Of a stretch of 64,000 bases of DNA, positions 52,156 through 61,839 are shown piece after piece. The number at the start of each line of letters is the position of its first letter. Within the stretch, counting starts at the first letter, position 1. Origin of the DNA: BJHQ01 sp964654285 (GTDB lineage: Bacteria > Planctomycetota > UBA11346); assembly GCA_964654285.1 (NCBI GenBank), contig CAZZJC010000014.1, positions 1 through 64,000 of the forward strand, in the 5' to 3' direction. The notes under the pieces are model-generated. The model saw only the letters and a list, made by a program, of their open reading frames with translations, was not told the origin of the DNA and ran no database searches. Both the position numbers and the translations under genes were made by a program.

Positions 52156-53811
52156 ATGAACCGCACCCCATTCCAGGCCCAGGCGAGTGACGCCGAGGAA
52201 GTCCTCATCAAGGCTCCCGAGCACGACCAGGAGAGCAACCTCGGCTGGACCGGTTGGCTGATCTCCGGCGGCGTCCACACCATCCTGCTCGTCGTGCTCG
52301 TGTACTGGGTGGTCGTCGGAGCCCGGCCGGAGACCGATCCGGTGGTGACCAGCACCCGGGCGATCCCCCCGCCCCCGGTCAGAGTCGACAAGAAACCCGA
52401 TCGCGCCTTGGAGACCAAGCCCGACCTCAACATCGTCACTGAAGTGGAAAAACCGAGTCCGCTTACCGCGATGGATTTGCCGATCGAGACACCAAGTACG
52501 GACGATGACCATGACACCCAACTGCCGCAGGGCCGTGAAGAGGCCGTTGCCGATGTTGAAAACGGAGGCCAGGGCGCATTCATGACCATCGGAACATCAG
52601 GATCCGCAGCAGGGCTCAACGGATTGCGCAGCCCTGGCGGCCGTAAGCGAGCCATCGCAACCGGTGGTGGCAGCCGCGAGACCGAATCCGGGGTCGAAGC
52701 CGGCCTGCGTTGGCTGAAGAAGCACCAGTCGCCCAACGGCATGTGGGATACCGTGAACTATCCGGTGAATTGCAGCGAGGATCCCAAGTGCGAGCCAGGC
52801 AAGGCCTCGCACGGCAGCAAGGACGGCGCCGACGCGGCGATGACCGGCTACGCCCTGATGTGCTTCCTCAGCGCCGGCTATGACCACAAGACCGGGAACA
52901 CCTACCGCAACGTCGTCAAGCGCGGCCTCGAGTACCTGTTGTCCGTCCAGAAGCCTGACGGCCGCCTGGGCGCCCGTAATTATGAGAACGCCATCGCGAC
53001 CTACGCCCTGTGCGATGCCTACGCGATGACCAACGACGCCGACCTGAAGGAGCCGGCGCAGAAGGCGGTGAACAGCATCCTCGCCTGCCAGGCCGAGGAT
53101 CCCAAGGCGGTCGACAAGGCGTATGGCAGGCTCGGTTGGGATTACCTCGCGGCCAATGCCAGCCGCAACGACTCGTCGGTCACGGGCTGGAACGTGATGG
53201 CCCTCAAATCCGCGCTCGCCGCCGGCCTGGAGGTCGGCAGCGGCATCGACGGTGCGAAGAACTGGCTCAAGCGCACCTGGCTCGCGACCAACCCGGATGC
53301 GGACAAGCTCGATCCCTACACCGGCGAATCGCGTTTCCCCTACACCTTCGATGCCGCCACGGACAAGGTCGACCTCGGCGCGGTGGGTTCCAACCACAAG
53401 GATCTCGCCTGCGTCGGCATGGTCGCGAGCGTCTTCCTCGGTCACCATGCCGGCGATAAGATGCTTGAAACCCTGGCGAATTACGTGGCAAAGCATCAGA
53501 CCCCGGCGACCTGGGGGGCGATGAACTCGTACTATACCTACTACAACACCATGGGCATGTTCCAGGTCGGCGGCCCGCGCTGGAAGAAATGGAACGACAC
53601 GGTGAAGGACATCCTGGTGAACGCCCAGCGCAAAGGCGAGGGCTGCTTCGACGGCAGCTGGAACTGGAGCGACGCCAAGGCCTGGCCCGGCAGCGATACC
53701 GGCCGCATCCTGAGCACCTGCTACGCCATCCTCAGCCTCGAGGTCTACTACCGCCAGGCCAAGCTCGACGGCAGCGCCGGAAAGCCAGGCAAGAAGGCAC
53801 AGGTGCACTGA
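52156..53811 (+). CDS. TonB-like membrane anchor fused to squalene-cyclase-fold repeat domain
   Basis: This 551-residue protein has a cytoplasmic tail, one transmembrane helix (about residues 34-54) and a Pro-rich segment (IPPPPVRVDKKP), followed by a prenyltransferase/squalene-cyclase-type alpha/alpha toroid (about residues 175-530). The helix carries S37-x3-H41-x6-L48, matching three residues of TonB's SHLS motif. A QxxxGxW signature (HQSPNGMWD) marks the toroid. A D-x-D-D active-site motif was not seen, so catalysis is doubtful. ExbB and ExbD lie about 7 kb away. Confidence 0.8.
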   Translation: MNRTPFQAQASDAEEVLIKAPEHDQESNLGWTGWLISGGVHTILLVVLVYWVVVGARPETDPVVTSTRAIPPPPVRVDKKPDRALETKPDLNIVTEVEKPSPLTAMDLPIETPSTDDDHDTQLPQGREEAVADVENGGQGAFMTIGTSGSAAGLNGLRSPGGRKRAIATGGGSRETESGVEAGLRWLKKHQSPNGMWDTVNYPVNCSEDPKCEPGKASHGSKDGADAAMTGYALMCFLSAGYDHKTGNTYRNVVKRGLEYLLSVQKPDGRLGARNYENAIATYALCDAYAMTNDADLKEPAQKAVNSILACQAEDPKAVDKAYGRLGWDYLAANASRNDSSVTGWNVMALKSALAAGLEVGSGIDGAKNWLKRTWLATNPDADKLDPYTGESRFPYTFDAATDKVDLGAVGSNHKDLACVGMVASVFLGHHAGDKMLETLANYVAKHQTPATWGAMNSYYTYYNTMGMFQVGGPRWKKWNDTVKDILVNAQRKGEGCFDGSWNWSDAKAWPGSDTGRILSTCYAILSLEVYYRQAKLDGSAGKPGKKAQVH

Positions 53812-53837
53812 ACCAGGTCACCCCGCCATCTCCGGCG

Positions 53838-54719
53838 TCAGGCCCACGCCTGCACGTGGGCTGCGCCCATTGCCAGCTGCCGGTCCCAGTCGCGATCGTT
53901 CGCCACCTCGGCCGGACGCCGGGCATCAGCGAGGCCGTCGACATCGACCGTCGCGACGGCCCAGGGATTGGAATCGTCAGGAGCCGTCGCCGCCAGCACG
54001 CCATCGTCGGGCAGTCCGAGGTCCATCGGGGCGAGGATCGCCGCCTGACCGGTGTTGCTATCCAGGGCGGGATTGCCCGGCAAGGAGCCGGCGGTCACGG
54101 CGCAGACGACGAACAGGCGGTTTTCCAGGGCGCGTGCCAGGCAGCCGACGCGCACCCGGGTCGCGCCGGCCGCCGTGTCGGTGCAGCTCGGCACCAGCAG
54201 CAGCCGCGCCCCGGCGACGCGTTGGGCCCGTACCGTGAGGGGAAACTCGGCGTCGTAGCACACCGCGATGCCCACCGTCCGGCCCTGCCAGGCGCACACC
54301 GAGGGCGCGTCTCCGCCGGAGAAGCATCCGCTGCCGCGCTCGAACGCGGTCAGGTGCAGCTTGTCCTGGACGACCATGCCGCCATCGGGGGCGATGAGGT
54401 GCGCGCGGTTGCGGAAGGATCCATCGGGTTGCCGCACCGGAAAAGTCCCTGCCAGGACGGTCAGCCCCAGTTCCGCCGCCAGGCTGCGATACAGGTCAAG
54501 CCACCACGGCAGCAGATCTTGCAGACCGGACAGATCCGTGCCGAGATCGCCACGAGGTCCGGGCAGGCAGGGCGCGAGTTCATGCGCGAGGTATTCCGGC
54601 AGCACCGCCAGGTCGGCCCCGGCGGCGCGTGCCTGGTGCAGCAACCGGCGCTGCTTGCGGGCGAAGGTCGCCCGGTCGGGGATCGGCTCCAACGGATAAC
54701 GGCAGGCGGCGAGGCGCAC
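53838..54719 (-). CDS. carbon-nitrogen hydrolase (nitrilase superfamily)
   Basis: This 293-residue enzyme has the Glu-Lys-Cys triad: Glu in V-L-P-E-Y, Lys in Q-D-K-L-H-L, and Cys in A-V-C-Y-D-A-E-F-P. Members hydrolyse nitriles, amides or carbamoyl groups. The start is GTG, three bases after the stop of the GNAT gene. It is the last gene of a minus-strand operon SnoaL-GNAT-nitrilase. Substrate unknown. Confidence 0.88.
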   Translation of the reverse strand: MRLAACRYPLEPIPDRATFARKQRRLLHQARAAGADLAVLPEYLAHELAPCLPGPRGDLGTDLSGLQDLLPWWLDLYRSLAAELGLTVLAGTFPVRQPDGSFRNRAHLIAPDGGMVVQDKLHLTAFERGSGCFSGGDAPSVCAWQGRTVGIAVCYDAEFPLTVRAQRVAGARLLLVPSCTDTAAGATRVRVGCLARALENRLFVVCAVTAGSLPGNPALDSNTGQAAILAPMDLGLPDDGVLAATAPDDSNPWAVATVDVDGLADARRPAEVANDRDWDRQLAMGAAHVQAWA

Positions 54720-54722
54720 GGT

Positions 54723-55337
54723 TCAGACGGGCGGCAAGGGCCGCAACCAGAACGTCAGCGGCTTGTCGGTGGAAGATTCGGCGCCGAGCTCCTTCCAGCC
54801 CAGGCGCATGGTCAGGCCGGGCTGGCGCCGGTAGCCACGGCTTTTCCAGAAGGGCGCCAGCTCGCGGTGGTTCCCGGGCCGGCGCGGATCGTCCGGGGCG
54901 CGGTCGACCGCGGCGAAGGCGGTGCAGGTGAAGCCGCCCAGGCCGGCAGCATGGCGTTCGCGCGCAGCGAAGAATCCATGCCCCAGGCCACGACCACGGT
55001 ATTCGGGCAGCAGCACGGATTCGCCCAGATAGAAGACGCGCGCAGGATCCAGGCCGGCGGCGAGGAACGGCGCCTGGAAGGGCGGCGTATCGTCGGCCAG
55101 CGGCAGGCCGGTCGACGCTCCGACCACCACCGACCCCGCCAGCGCCAGCACCACCACGCTGCGCGGCGAGGCGGCGTAGGCGCGCAGGTAGCCGGCCTCA
55201 TAGGCCGGATCGCCGTCGTACAGGTACGGCCAGTCGCGGAACACCCGCACGCGCAGGGCGGCGACGGCGTCGAGGTGCCGCTCCAGGTCCGCCCCGGTGA
55301 CCGGCTCCAGCCGCACGCTGTCCGCCTGCGCGTTCAT
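54723..55337 (-). CDS. GNAT-family N-acetyltransferase
   Basis: This 204-residue protein fits the GNAT fold with motif A containing E-Y-R-G-R-G-L-G-H-G-F-F. It transfers an acetyl group from acetyl-CoA to a small molecule or peptide amine. It overlaps the SnoaL-like gene upstream by four bases and is followed three bases later by the nitrilase gene. Confidence 0.82.
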   Translation of the reverse strand: MNAQADSVRLEPVTGADLERHLDAVAALRVRVFRDWPYLYDGDPAYEAGYLRAYAASPRSVVVLALAGSVVVGASTGLPLADDTPPFQAPFLAAGLDPARVFYLGESVLLPEYRGRGLGHGFFAARERHAAGLGGFTCTAFAAVDRAPDDPRRPGNHRELAPFWKSRGYRRQPGLTMRLGWKELGAESSTDKPLTFWLRPLPPV

Positions 55338-55741
55338 GCCCCGACCTGCCGCAACCAGTCGGCCAGGTTGTAGTGGTTGCTGACCCGGGTGATCCGTCCG
55401 CCGCGCAGGTCGAAGAAGGCTCCGCCCGGCAGGACATAGGTCTGCCCGCGCGCCGGCGGCAGGCCGTCATCGTCGGCGAGGTACCGGCCGTGGACGACGT
55501 ATTCGCCTGCGGCGTGCGTCCCGTCCGCGCTGGCGAGGATGCGGATGTCGCGCAACTGCTCGGCATAGCAGCGCGCCATGCGGGCCAGGAAGGCGCGGAA
55601 GGCATCGCGGGAGATCTCGCGGCGGCCCTGGTTCAGATCATGCGCCACGTCGTCGCTGAGCAGCGCGCACATGCCCTCCCAGTCGCCACGGTTGAACGCG
55701 GCATAGTATGCGGAGACCAGCTGGATGGCGGCGGAGTTCAT
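55334..55741 (-). CDS. SnoaL-like/NTF2-fold protein
   Basis: This 135-residue protein shows a cone-shaped NTF2-like fold: L-V-S-A-Y-Y-A-A-F-N-R-G-D-W at the start, L-L-S-D-D-V-A-H-D-L, and a final V-S-N-H-Y-N-L-A-D-W. Such proteins are isomerases, hydrolases or ligand-binding proteins. It is the first gene of the operon (ATGA coupling to GNAT). Divergent from pyrH. Confidence 0.8.
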   Translation of the reverse strand: MNSAAIQLVSAYYAAFNRGDWEGMCALLSDDVAHDLNQGRREISRDAFRAFLARMARCYAEQLRDIRILASADGTHAAGEYVVHGRYLADDDGLPPARGQTYVLPGGAFFDLRGGRITRVSNHYNLADWLRQVGA

Positions 55742-55856
55742 GGCTGGCGCACCGTGCATCCCGCAGCGGATGCGGGCAAGGGTTCGGCCGCCGCCCTTGG
55801 GCACCGGCCGGGTTCCGGGCCTGGACATCGCGGCCGCCGCGGCTTACTGGTCCGCC

Positions 55857-56579
55857 ATGGCCACCCCCATCCGTCCCCGTCTGCTCAAGCTCTCCGGCGA
55901 GGCCCTGGCCGGGGCCGAGGGTGCGCGCGACGGCATCTTCGACCGCGCCGCCGTCGACCGGGTCGCGCAGGAGATCGTGCGCGGCGTCGCCGCCGGCACC
56001 CCGCTCGGCATCGTGGTCGGCGGTGGCAACATCGTGCGCGGCCGCTGGGTCAAGGCCGGCCTGCACGTCGCCGAACGCGGCGACGACATGGGCATGCTCG
56101 CGACGCTGATCAACGCCATCATGCTGCGCGACGGCATCGAGGGCGCGGGCGGCAGCGCCCTGGTGGTCGCGCCGCACGCCGTCCCCAATGTGGCCATCGG
56201 CTACGATCGTGCTGCGGTGATGGCCGCCCTCGCCGCCGGACGGGTGGTGGTCTTCGGCGGCGGCACCGGCCAGCCGTTCTTCACCACCGACACCGCCGCC
56301 GCCCTGCGGGCGGCGCAGATCGGCGCCGGAGAACTGCTCAAGGCGACCACCGTCGACGGGGTCTACACCGCGGATCCGCGCAAGGACCCGACCGCGAAAC
56401 GCCTCGACCGCCTGACCTTCGACCAGGCGGTCGAAGGCCGCTACGGCGTGATGGATGCCGCCGCGTTCGCGCTCTGCCGCGAACAGCGCATCCCGATCCG
56501 CATCTTCGACGGCCGCCCCGCCGGCGCCCTGCTGGCGGCGCTCAGCTCCCATCCGCCGGGAACCCTCGTGGGCGGTTGA
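55857..56579 (+). CDS. pyrH: UMP kinase
   Basis: This 240-residue enzyme phosphorylates UMP to UDP in pyrimidine synthesis. Motifs: K-L-S-G-E-A-L, G-G-G-N-I-V-R-G-R, L-I-N-A-I-M-L-R-D, and V-F-G-G-G-T-G-Q-P-F-F-T-T-D. Length is normal. It stands alone between a divergent operon and the large TPR gene, not in the usual tsf-pyrH-frr cluster. Confidence 0.96.
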   Translation: MATPIRPRLLKLSGEALAGAEGARDGIFDRAAVDRVAQEIVRGVAAGTPLGIVVGGGNIVRGRWVKAGLHVAERGDDMGMLATLINAIMLRDGIEGAGGSALVVAPHAVPNVAIGYDRAAVMAALAAGRVVVFGGGTGQPFFTTDTAAALRAAQIGAGELLKATTVDGVYTADPRKDPTAKRLDRLTFDQAVEGRYGVMDAAAFALCREQRIPIRIFDGRPAGALLAALSSHPPGTLVGG

Positions 56580-56608
56580 GCCGTCCGTCCGGCCGCCGGC
56601 TGGTCAGT

Positions 56609-59600
56609 TCACCAGGGCAGGCAGCAGCGCAGCAGCGCCGGTACGTCGGCGGCGCGCCAGGCTTCGCGCCAGGCGGTGAGCCGGGCGCCGGCGCGGCAGA
56701 GCATCGCCACGGCGGCGCGGTTCAGCGGTCGGGCCGCGTCGCGGTGCGGCACGGACAGCGAGCGAGCGACACCCAGGAGCACCCGCACCGCGAGATCGAC
56801 GCGTCCGGCGCGTTCGAGGGCGCTGGCCACGATCAGCCCAAGACGCGGCAACGGCGGCAGGCAGAGCGTGTCGCCGAGGGCGATCGACTCCGGCCCGGCC
56901 GGCCAGGCGTCCGGCCAGGCGATGGCGAAGAGGCGGGCGAGCGGCGGCAGCGGCGCGGGGCGTTCCAGCCGTCCGAGCCGCAGCAGCAGCGCGGTCTCGC
57001 CGCCGAGTTCGCCGGCGAGGCAGGTCGCGAGCAGGCCGCGTTCCAGGCCGGGACGTGCGGGCAGGGTGGGGTGGTCGAGCACCGCCAGCGCCTCGCGGCA
57101 GCGCGCGGCGGCGGCCAGGCATTCGGCGTGGAGGACGGCGGTGTCCTCGTCGGCCTGGCCTGCGGCGAGCGCATCGGCCCACAGCCGGGCCGCCAATCCG
57201 GCCGCGCGATCGAGCTGCCGGCCGGCCAGGAGCGCGCGCACTTCGAGCAGGGCGGCGCTGCGCCCGAGTTCGCGGTCGGGGCTGCCGGCGCGCACCTGCG
57301 CCAACTGCCGGGCAGCCTCCTGCGGACGGTCGCCGGCGAGGTGGAGCTGCGCCAGCAGCAGCCGGTTGCCGGCATCGAGCACCGCGTCGTGCTTCGCCAG
57401 GAAATCAGCGGCGGCCTTCGCCTCGCCGGCCTGCGCCCGCGCCAGGGCGAGTTCGCGCACCAGGCGCTGGCCTTCCGGCCGGGCGAGATCGCCGGCCAGG
57501 GCGGTGGCCACCGCAGGATCGTCGGCGCGCTTGCTGCGGACCAGGAAGGCGGCGCGTTCGGCGGCCAGGGCGGCATCGTCGGGCCGCAGCGCGACCAGGC
57601 GGCCCCAGGTGCGCAGGGCTTCGGCGTCCTGCCCGAGGCGTTCGTGCAGGGCGGCGAGCTGGCGCAGCACCGCCGGGGCGGCGTCGCCCACGGCGGGGGA
57701 TTCGCCGCAGACCAGCCGGTCGAGGCGCTGCAGGTGGGCGATGGCGGCGGGGCCGTCGCCGTGCTGGTCCGCCAGCACGGCGGCCAGGACCAGGGTCGGC
57801 GCATGGTCGGGATTGGCGTCGAGGGCGCGGGCGGCGGCGGTGCGCGCGCCGGCGAGGTCGCCCAGGCCGAGTTCGGTCTCGGCGATCACCGTCCACGCGG
57901 CGGCGGGGTTGCGGCCCTGGGCGAGCAGCGCATGCGCGGCCTGGCGCGCCTCCAGCGGCTGGCGCGCGCTGACGAACAGCTGCGCCATCTCGCGCCAGGG
58001 GATCGGCGGTCCTGGGCGCTGGGCCGGCTCGGCCAGCAGCGGGACGAGCCGGGCGCAGGCGCCGGTCTCGCCGCGGTCCAGGCCGAGGCGGGCGCGCCGG
58101 ACGAGCAGACGCGGATCGGGAACCCCGGCTGAGATGCCCCGATCGCACAGGGCGCTCGCGCCGGTGGCATCGCCCTGGCGTTCGCGCAGCGCCGCGGCGA
58201 GTTCCCAGGTCGGCAGCGGCGGGTTCGGCAGGGCGAGCAGGCGGTTGGTCTCGGCGGCAGCGTCGGCGATGCGGCCGGCGGTGGCGAGGGCCTGGGCCCT
58301 GAGCAGGGCGAGCTCGGGATTGCGTTCGACGGCCATGCCGCGGTCGATCGCGGCCAGGGCGCCGGCGGGATCGTTGGCTTCCAGGCGCAGCTCGGCCTGC
58401 AGGCCGTGGAGATGCGGCAGGCGCGGATCGAGTTCGATCGCGCGCGCGACGTGCTTCGCGGCGGCGTCGGCGAGGCCGCGCCGGCGCTCGGATTCGGCGA
58501 GCAGGCCGAGCAGGACGGCGGACTCGCCGACGTGCGCCAGGGCCTGTTCGGCGGTGGCGGTGGCGGCCTCGTCGCGCCCGGCGGCGAGGTGGCTTTCGCT
58601 CAGTTCGCGCCAGGCCCAGAGGTAGTCGGGCTGGTGCTCCAGCGCGCGCTGCAGCCACGGCAGGGCGGCCTCGCGCTGGCCGTTCAGGCGCAGGAGGAAC
58701 GCGCGCAGGCCGTCGTTCACCGCCTCGTCGGGTTCGCAGCGCACCGCCTGGCGGTAGCATTCCTCGGCCCCGGCGTGGTCGCCGGCGAGCGCCTTCAGTT
58801 CCGCCAGCTCGCGCCAGGCCCAGGCGTAGTTGGGATCGAGCTGCACCGCGCGTTCGAGCTCGCGCCGGGCCTCGTCGGAGCGGCCCTGCTGGCGCAGGAA
58901 GTCGGCGCGGTAGCCGCAGGTCGCGGCGTCGTAGGGTTCAGCCGCTGCGGCGCGGTCGAGCACCTCGAAGGCGTCGTCGAACTTGCCGAGGTGGCGGCAG
59001 GAGTCCGCGAGTTCATGCAGGATCCACAGGCTGCCCGGCGCGATCGCGGCGGCGCGGCGGTAGTGCTCGCGCGCCTCGCCGTGGCGACCGTCGCGGCGCG
59101 CGATCTGGCCGAGCTGGGCGTGCGCCCACGGATAGTCGGGATCGTCGGCCAGGGCCGAGCGCAACAGATCGGTGGCGCGCTTGCGGTCGCCCTCGGCGTT
59201 GCGGTTCGCCAGCACCTGCGCGAGCTCGACCTTGGCCCAGCCCGCCTTGGGCTCGGCGGCGAGGATCTGCTCGTACAACTGCACGCCGCGGCCGACGTGG
59301 CCGCTTTCCACTTCGAGCTGGGCGAGATGCCCGCGCGTCCAGTGGTCCTCCTCCTTCAGTTCCAGGGCGCGCAGGTAGTGCCGCCGCGCCGCGTCGGCGT
59401 CGCCCAGGGCGCGTTCGGTCTCGGCGAGCTCGGACAGCGTCCAGGCGGAGTCGTCCTCCAGCGCCAGGGCCTGCACGAGGTGGGTACGGGCTTCCTCCAG
59501 CTCGCCGGAGTGGCGATGGCAGGCGCCCAGACGGGCGAAGATGCTCGCGCGCATCTGCTGGTCGTGGCCGTCGTGGTGGCGCAGCAGGCGCTCCAGCTCG

Positions 59601-59992
59601 GCACGCGCTTCGAGATAGCGGCCCTGGTTGAAGTAGAGATCCGCAAGCTGGTCCGGCGCGCCCTCGGCGAGGGTTCCGGCCTCGAGCGCGGCCTGCGACT
59701 GGGCCGCTGCGCGATGGTCCTCGCGACGGGTGAAGAAGAGCTGGCGGAAACGGTGCACCGGCGCCGCCGCCCGGTGGCTGTTGGCCGCGTCGTCGAGGAT
59801 CTTCAGCGCCAGGTCGACCTCGCCGGCGCATTCCAGGGCGCTGGCATGCGCCAGGCTCGCCCAGAGGTCGCTGGGGTTGGCCCGCCGCAGATCGTGGTAA
59901 CGCTGGGCCGCGTCGCGGTAGCGGCGCTGGCGCATCAGCTCCTCGGCCTCGGTGGCGAGCCGCTCGTCGCGGCCCTCGGGTTCGTCAGGCAT
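56609..59992 (-). CDS. very large TPR-repeat protein
   Basis: This protein of about 1127 residues is built almost entirely from TPR-like helical pairs (for example PAAAWTVIAETELGLGDL, SDLWASLAHASALECAGE and YAWAWRELAELKALAGD). There is no obvious signal peptide or membrane helix; the tail is a compact helical region. Such scaffolds organise protein complexes or load-bearing assemblies. The ATG at 59992 is chosen because the upstream sequence reads through a palindromic repeat. Convergent with pyrH. Confidence 0.85.
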   Translation of the reverse strand: MPDEPEGRDERLATEAEELMRQRRYRDAAQRYHDLRRANPSDLWASLAHASALECAGEVDLALKILDDAANSHRAAAPVHRFRQLFFTRREDHRAAAQSQAALEAGTLAEGAPDQLADLYFNQGRYLEARAELERLLRHHDGHDQQMRASIFARLGACHRHSGELEEARTHLVQALALEDDSAWTLSELAETERALGDADAARRHYLRALELKEEDHWTRGHLAQLEVESGHVGRGVQLYEQILAAEPKAGWAKVELAQVLANRNAEGDRKRATDLLRSALADDPDYPWAHAQLGQIARRDGRHGEAREHYRRAAAIAPGSLWILHELADSCRHLGKFDDAFEVLDRAAAAEPYDAATCGYRADFLRQQGRSDEARRELERAVQLDPNYAWAWRELAELKALAGDHAGAEECYRQAVRCEPDEAVNDGLRAFLLRLNGQREAALPWLQRALEHQPDYLWAWRELSESHLAAGRDEAATATAEQALAHVGESAVLLGLLAESERRRGLADAAAKHVARAIELDPRLPHLHGLQAELRLEANDPAGALAAIDRGMAVERNPELALLRAQALATAGRIADAAAETNRLLALPNPPLPTWELAAALRERQGDATGASALCDRGISAGVPDPRLLVRRARLGLDRGETGACARLVPLLAEPAQRPGPPIPWREMAQLFVSARQPLEARQAAHALLAQGRNPAAAWTVIAETELGLGDLAGARTAAARALDANPDHAPTLVLAAVLADQHGDGPAAIAHLQRLDRLVCGESPAVGDAAPAVLRQLAALHERLGQDAEALRTWGRLVALRPDDAALAAERAAFLVRSKRADDPAVATALAGDLARPEGQRLVRELALARAQAGEAKAAADFLAKHDAVLDAGNRLLLAQLHLAGDRPQEAARQLAQVRAGSPDRELGRSAALLEVRALLAGRQLDRAAGLAARLWADALAAGQADEDTAVLHAECLAAAARCREALAVLDHPTLPARPGLERGLLATCLAGELGGETALLLRLGRLERPAPLPPLARLFAIAWPDAWPAGPESIALGDTLCLPPLPRLGLIVASALERAGRVDLAVRVLLGVARSLSVPHRDAARPLNRAAVAMLCRAGARLTAWREAWRAADVPALLRCCLPW

Positions 59993-60066
59993 TGCGCTGG
60001 GGTTGTACGCGTCGGCGGCGGTGGTCCAGGCATGCAGCAGGCAGCGATCCGGGGCGCCGCAACAAG

Positions 60067-60130
60067 CGGCCTTCCTGGGAGCGCCTGCGTCTCGCCGGCT
60101 CGAATGGGCGGCATCCGCAGGATGCCGCCC
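60067..60130. repeat. dispersed GGAGCGCC-type palindromic repeat, copy 2
   Basis: GCGGCCTTCCTGGGAGCGCC, CTCGCCGGCTCGAA and a perfect 11-bp hairpin GGGCGGCATCC-gca-GGATGCCGCCC (60106-60130) match the copy at 23191-23249. It sits just upstream of the TPR gene. The remaining part of 59993-60433 holds no supported gene. Confidence 0.75.
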
Positions 60131-60433
60131 ACCGGCATTTGCGGCGGCCGGGGCGCCGAGCCACGATCGGTCGCGCCGTCCGCATTGGTCGCTCTGGTGA
60201 AGGTCTGCCGCAAAAGGCCTCGGGAATGCCGCAATACGGGCCGGATCGCAACGGATCCGGAGCGCAACCGAAAAAAATGGATTCAACGCGGACGCGTGGT
60301 GGGCGTACCTTACACTTGCCGGAACACTGCGACCGCCCATTGACCTTGGGCCGTTCGTCTTTCATCCCTACCCATCCCGCCGTTGCCACCCGTGCATCCG
60401 GCCGCCGCCCCTTCCTCCAGGAGATACCGTCCC

Positions 60434-61279
60434 ATGCGTCCTCTCGTCCAGCTGTTCGCCATCCCGCTCCTCCTGCTCGGCATCGCCACGGCCTCGGCCG
60501 CCGATGCCGGCAAGCCCGCGCCGGCGGCCAAGCCGGCGGACACCGCCATGACCGCAGGGGACAAGAAGCCGGCGGCTGCCGCCGCGACCGTCACCACGGC
60601 CGACCTCGTCGCCGCCGACGAGGCGGAAAAGGCCAGGAAGAAGGCCAAACTCGAGAGCGACAACACCTGGGTCGCGATGTTCAAGAGCATGGGTACGACC
60701 GGCTACTTCATCGCCGCTCTCGCCCTCCTGCTGGTCATCATCTGGATCGAGCGCGTCATCAACCTGCGCCTCTATAACCTCTCCCCTGAAGGGCTCGCCG
60801 ACAAGGCGATGAAGCTGTGGGACGCCAAGGACTACGAAGGCATCAAGGCCCTGGCCCAGAAGGATGGCTCGACCCTCGCCCGCCTGATCAACTTCGTGGT
60901 CAACAACCGCGAGAAGGACTTCAACATCGTCGCCGAGACCGCCGCCACCGTCGCCCAGCGCGGCATCCAGCAGCAGCACCAGGCCAACTACTGGCTGACC
61001 GTCATCTCGACCCTCGGACCCCTGCTCGGCCTCTTCGGCACCGTGGTCGGCATGATCGACTCGTTCCGCGCGGTGGCCATCGCCGGCGACATCGGCGACA
61101 CCGCGATGGTCGCGGAAGGCATCTACAAGGCCCTGGTCAACACCCTGTGCGGCCTGGCCATCGCCATGACCGCGATCTGCGTCTACTTCTACTACAAGAA
61201 CAAGCTCGCCAAGTTCGCGCTGATCCTTGAGGACGATGCCGACCGTCTGCTCGTGGCCTGGTTCGCGGGCAAGAAGTAA
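60434..61279 (+). CDS. exbB: MotA/TolQ/ExbB proton channel family protein with exported N-terminus
   Basis: This 281-residue protein has a signal peptide, a Lys/Ala-rich spacer, then the ExbB core: a first helix (YFIAALALLLVIIWIERV) and two later helices with the conserved L-G-P-L-L-G-L-F-G-T-V-V-G-M-I-D-S-F. It uses the proton gradient to power an energised membrane machine together with ExbD. The exported extension is typical of PVC homologues. ExbD follows after 46 bases. Confidence 0.92.
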   Translation: MRPLVQLFAIPLLLLGIATASAADAGKPAPAAKPADTAMTAGDKKPAAAAATVTTADLVAADEAEKARKKAKLESDNTWVAMFKSMGTTGYFIAALALLLVIIWIERVINLRLYNLSPEGLADKAMKLWDAKDYEGIKALAQKDGSTLARLINFVVNNREKDFNIVAETAATVAQRGIQQQHQANYWLTVISTLGPLLGLFGTVVGMIDSFRAVAIAGDIGDTAMVAEGIYKALVNTLCGLAIAMTAICVYFYYKNKLAKFALILEDDADRLLVAWFAGKK

Positions 61280-61325
61280 GTCCGCATCCGGTCACCCCAC
61301 TGAGCACCTCCAAGGAATCCCACCC

Positions 61326-61802
61326 ATGCGCATGCATCGTCCCGAAGATGAGGATCCGCAGCTCAACCTGACGGCGTTCATCGATTGCCTGATGCTGATG
61401 CTGATGTTCTTCCTCATCTCAGCCACCATCCGCAAGCACCACAACGAACTCCCCATCGATCTGCCGGCCTCCGGCAACGCCCAGGTCGCCAAGGCGCCCG
61501 ACAGCACCCTGATCATCACCCTGTTCAAGGCCAAGGGCGACCAGATCCAGTATGGTTTCAGCACCATGGGCGAGACCATGACCGGCAGCGGTGGCGACCG
61601 CGAGGTCGTCTCGTGGCAGCAGCTGATCAACAAGATCAAGGACGCGGCGGCGACCAATGCCAACCGCAACGTCCGCATCGATGCCGACCAGTCCGTGCCC
61701 TGGGGCAAGATCGCCCAGGTCGTCGACCACCTTGAACTCTACCGTCTGCGCAAGATCGGCTTCCGCACCCGCGACAACACCGGCGCCCCAGGCGGCGGTT
61801 GA
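61326..61802 (+). CDS. exbD: ExbD/TolR biopolymer transport protein
   Basis: This 158-residue protein has one N-terminal helix with the functional Asp in T-A-F-I-D-C-L and a periplasmic domain. It pairs with the ExbB protein upstream. AAGGAA precedes the ATG. The gene after it is 37 bases away, so they probably share an operon. Confidence 0.93.
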   Translation: MRMHRPEDEDPQLNLTAFIDCLMLMLMFFLISATIRKHHNELPIDLPASGNAQVAKAPDSTLIITLFKAKGDQIQYGFSTMGETMTGSGGDREVVSWQQLINKIKDAAATNANRNVRIDADQSVPWGKIAQVVDHLELYRLRKIGFRTRDNTGAPGGG

Positions 61803-61839
61803 CCGCCGGCTGACGAACCTTCGCCTTCAGGAGCGGACC

